Under the pieces are notes generated by a model that was given only the letters and a program-made list of their open reading frames with translations, was not told where the DNA came from and made no database searches. Below are positions 5,155-5,432 of a DNA stretch of 5,432 bases, in pieces. Both the position numbers and the translations under genes were made by a program. This stretch comes from Paracoccaceae bacterium. GTDB lineage: Bacteria; Pseudomonadota; Alphaproteobacteria; Rhodobacterales; Rhodobacteraceae. The stretch spans positions 1 through 5,432 of the forward strand of contig SLKB01000254.1 in assembly GCA_007134805.1 (NCBI GenBank), read 5' to 3'. The number at the start of each line of letters is the position of its first letter. Within the stretch, counting starts at the first letter, position 1.

Positions 5155-5432
5155 ATGCGCAAGGCCAAGGACGCCTTTCGGACAATCAGCGAAGCATCGG
5201 ATGCCCTGCAGACGCCTGCGCATGTCCTGCGCTTCTGGGAGAGCAAGTTCAGTCAAGTGAAGCCGGTAAAGCGCGCTGGCGGACGTCGCTACTACCGTCC
5301 CGCCGATATCGACCTGCTGGCGGGGATCCGTACGCTTCTGCATGATCAGGGCATGACGATCCGCGGGGTGCAGAAGCTCTTGCAGGAAAAAGGCGCGCAG
5401 CATGTCGCGCAGATCGCGCCCGTCATGCAGGA
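5155..5432 (+). CDS. MerR-family transcriptional regulator, N-terminal part (cut by window edge)
   Basis: The first 92 codons and two bases of a gene that runs out of the window without a stop. The peptide contains a complete MerR winged-helix DNA-binding domain: [25 protein letters not shown] (8-32) is the helix-turn-helix with the family's 'LRFWE' motif, [14 protein letters not shown] (42-55) is the wing, and [23 protein letters not shown] (58-80) is the following helical pair. In MerR proteins the C-terminal part senses the ligand or dimerises; it is not visible, so the effector is unknown. This subgroup, with [12 protein letters not shown] and next to ihfA, is a common alphaproteobacterial neighbour of unknown target. 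AGGA (5144-5147), overlapping the ihfA stop and seven bases from the ATG, supports this start. Confidence 0.9.
   Translation, partial: MRKAKDAFRTISEASDALQTPAHVLRFWESKFSQVKPVKRAGGRRYYRPADIDLLAGIRTLLHDQGMTIRGVQKLLQEKGAQHVAQIAPVMQ

Noticed and set aside
4858..5403. 181-codon minus-strand open frame across ihfA and merR
   Set aside because: It spans two well-identified plus-strand genes with good ribosome sites and shows no domain of its own.
1..5432. A new defence, mobile or otherwise undescribed system
   Set aside because: Every gene fits a known housekeeping family in a commonly conserved order, with no transposase, integrase, toxin-antitoxin pair, repeat array or composition shift visible.

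Overview
The window looks like ordinary core chromosome of a GC-rich alphaproteobacterium. The best guess is the Rhodobacterales (Roseobacter/Rhodobacter group). The reasons are the gene order DUF177-rpmF-plsX-fabH-ihfA-merR, a divergent BamE lipoprotein gene beside DUF177, an IHF-alpha beginning [20 protein letters not shown], and a 68-residue L32 with two CXXC pairs. This assignment rests on remembered family features, not on a search.

Left half, minus strand. Transcription runs leftwards from about 1500. First comes a BamE-family outer-membrane assembly lipoprotein (1478 to 1017). It is followed almost without a gap by an OlsB-family GNAT acyltransferase (start 975 or 1020, end 193). After a 90-base spacer comes the first 34 codons of a gene that resembles serine acetyltransferase (cysE), cut by the left edge of the window.

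Right half, plus strand. A 151-base divergent intergenic region (1479-1629) separates bamE from a DUF177/YceD gene (1630-2208). A leader of 180 bases follows, then rpmF (ribosomal protein L32, 2389-2595), plsX (2668-3768), fabH (3765-4745, overlapping plsX by ATGA), ihfA (4843-5145, probably with its own promoter as well) and the first 92 codons of a MerR-family regulator cut by the right edge.

How the genes fit together. PlsX makes acyl-phosphate for phospholipid synthesis and FabH starts fatty-acid elongation, so the right-hand cluster joins membrane-lipid supply to ribosome synthesis (DUF177 and L32) and to a nucleoid protein (IHF-alpha). The left-hand cluster concerns the envelope: BamE in outer-membrane protein assembly and an acyl-ACP-dependent N-acyltransferase candidate. 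No mobile element, CRISPR array, tRNA, rRNA or phage gene was seen. No stretch longer than about 180 bases lacks a gene. I found no previously undescribed system. The least understood points are the job of the OlsB-like protein away from any visible olsA, and the long leader of rpmF.
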